64,000 bases of DNA from positions 34,881 through 98,880 of the forward strand of contig SKCR01033450.1 in NCBI GenBank assembly GCA_019454045.1. The letters are read 5' to 3'. This stretch comes from Zanthoxylum bungeanum (taxonomy: Eukaryota > Streptophyta > Magnoliopsida > Sapindales > Rutaceae). The translations under genes and the position numbers were made by a program. A model generated the notes under the pieces. That model did not search any database and had not been told where the DNA came from. It saw nothing but the letters and a program-made list of their open reading frames with translations. Of this stretch, positions 62,975 to 64,000 are shown piece by piece. The first letter of the stretch is position 1. Each line of letters starts with the position of its first letter.

Positions 62975-63680
62975 ATCTCTCACTTGGCCTATAGCCAATC
63001 ACTCAAGTGTCCTACACTTGAACTATGTACGGTTCGCTCAAACTTCTGCTGAGAAAAAGCTTTCGTCAGCAGATTTGCAAAATTATCATCTGATGCGATT
63101 TATTCGATCATCACATCGCCACGATGTATGATCCGAACGAATCAGATGAACAGTTGAAGTATATACTCGGATCGTTGATGAGACCATTAATTCTTTAGCC
63201 TATGTTGTAGCCTAGCTCAGCTGCTAATAGAACTACTCCTAATCCAATTAAGATTATTAAGATCCAAATGGCTTCTATTGCTGCCTCAGCTACAACAATA
63301 TTCCGCTTTTGTTGTTTATTCGGCAACCGTATCTTGCTTGGAAGATTTCCAGCTCACTGTTCCGTTATTCAAACCATATAGTATCCTTTATTACGACTTA
63401 TAGTCGTTTTTATCGGTTTGGAAACTTGCAACGGTGAATCCAGTCACTTCAAGTTCTCATTCTCCATAGTTTAAGAAAGCATCCTTAGATCGTCTAAGAT
63501 ACTTAAGGATGTTCTTAACATCAATCCAGTGACTATCACTTGGATTGGCCTGATTGTGACTCCATATGCTCAAAGCATATGAGACACCAGGTCGCGTGCA
63601 TTTATTTCAATATACATGTTCTCGGAGAGTGCCAACAACTTTTAGATCTATCCCAGTAGATCTTAATTCCTAGAATAAAG
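62975..63680 (-). pseudogene. CopA RNase H region and polypurine tract, - strand
   Basis: It matches the CopA interior at about 2510-3200 in reverse, including the purine tract next to the LTR (GCCAAGTGAGAGAT in sense) and 'ATCCAAGTGATAGTCACTGGATTG'. It encodes a heavily decayed copia RNase H end. The match stops at about 63680, where the next sequence begins. Confidence 0.75.
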
Positions 63681-64000
63681 GTTGGACACGTGTCGCGATC
63701 CTATGACGCCGACACTCCGTGTGACACGTGTCGTCTTCTGATTGGACCGAATCATCCGTGAATCATCTACCGCCATGTGTCAAGATATCATTGGACCGAA
63801 TTACTGCGTGCCACGTGTCGCTTTTCTATTGGGCCGACGAAATCCGCATCAACAATCAACGTCCACGTGCTTTGACCGAGTCAACACAAGCCAGCGTCGC
63901 GACGCAAGAAGGATTTTGCCGTCGCGACGCCGGACCCAAAATTTGCCTATAAATTGAGGCTTTCAGCACCTCATTTGGTGTGCTTTCCTTGGGATTTTTT
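63681..64000 (+). promoter_or_regulatory. LTR-like promoter with repeated CACGTG boxes and TATA
   Basis: ACACGTGTCG or CCACGTGTCG occurs at 63686-63695, 63724-63733 and 63811-63820, with CATGTGTCA near 63774 and CCACGTGC near 63863. 'ATTGGACCGAAT' recurs near 63740 and 63789. Two GTCGCGACGC motifs (63896, 63921) precede TATAAATT (63948-63955). The start of the unit and its element are not identified; it runs off the window. Confidence 0.55.

Overview
This 64 kb window is plant nuclear DNA, almost certainly from an angiosperm with a large, repeat-rich genome. The evidence is one spliced cytosolic ribosomal protein gene (eS26, four exons, 132 residues) set in nested LTR retrotransposons of the plant Ty1/copia and Ty3/gypsy lineages. 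No prokaryotic gene organisation, CRISPR array, rRNA or convincing tRNA gene was seen. Family labels used here (CopA, CopB, TatA, LtrD, LtrE, LtrH, AthF) are local names. Most element boundaries come from TG...CA ends plus 5-bp target-site duplications (TSDs) read directly from the sequence.

Layout. 1-5303: 3' part of a decayed copia element (CopA, + strand) ending in a 2.1 kb LTR. 5304-8122: 3' end of LtrD, with a minisatellite and a 1.8 kb LTR. 8178-8733: fragment of LtrE. 8734-30840: decayed element LtrH (- strand), hit by three insertions: a 3.4 kb LtrD solo LTR (9167-12565, TSD GTCAT), a solo LTR of its own family (15265-17665, TSD GTATT), and a complete Tat-lineage gypsy element TatA (20449-30659, TSD ATCAC) lying inside its 5' LTR. 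TatA carries gag, protease, RT, two RNase H domains, integrase and an antisense extra gene with introns. 30841-33326: 5' part of an Athila-like element (AthF copy 1). 33369-41573: complete but decayed copia element CopB (TSD ATATG), with a CopA solo LTR (37019-39110, TSD ATGTC) splitting its RT. 41836-43207: the eS26 gene, whose TATA box lies only about 200 bp from the CopB 3' LTR. 44299-45577: gypsy pol scrap and an LTR-like stretch. 45596-56673: AthF copy 2 (TSD GTGAG), lacking most of pol and hit by a 3.2 kb LtrE solo LTR (47447-50623). 56679-57240: copia gag remnant split by AthF. 57949-58790: LtrE fragment. About 59481-61143: LtrH fragment. 61144-63680: CopA 3' end on the - strand with an internal inverted U5/PBS piece. 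63681-64000: an LTR-like promoter with repeated CACGTG boxes.

Functional reading. Only eS26 looks like an intact gene. All retroelement genes have stops, frameshifts or lost catalytic residues. The signal least explained by ordinary annotation is a set of short GC-rich palindromic modules (CGTTCGAACG, GTCGCGACGC and a CAGTTCACTG/TTGGGC type). They sit in LTRs or leaders and recur in elements that are otherwise unrelated, as if exchangeable between families. Their function is unknown, and all interpretation is inference.
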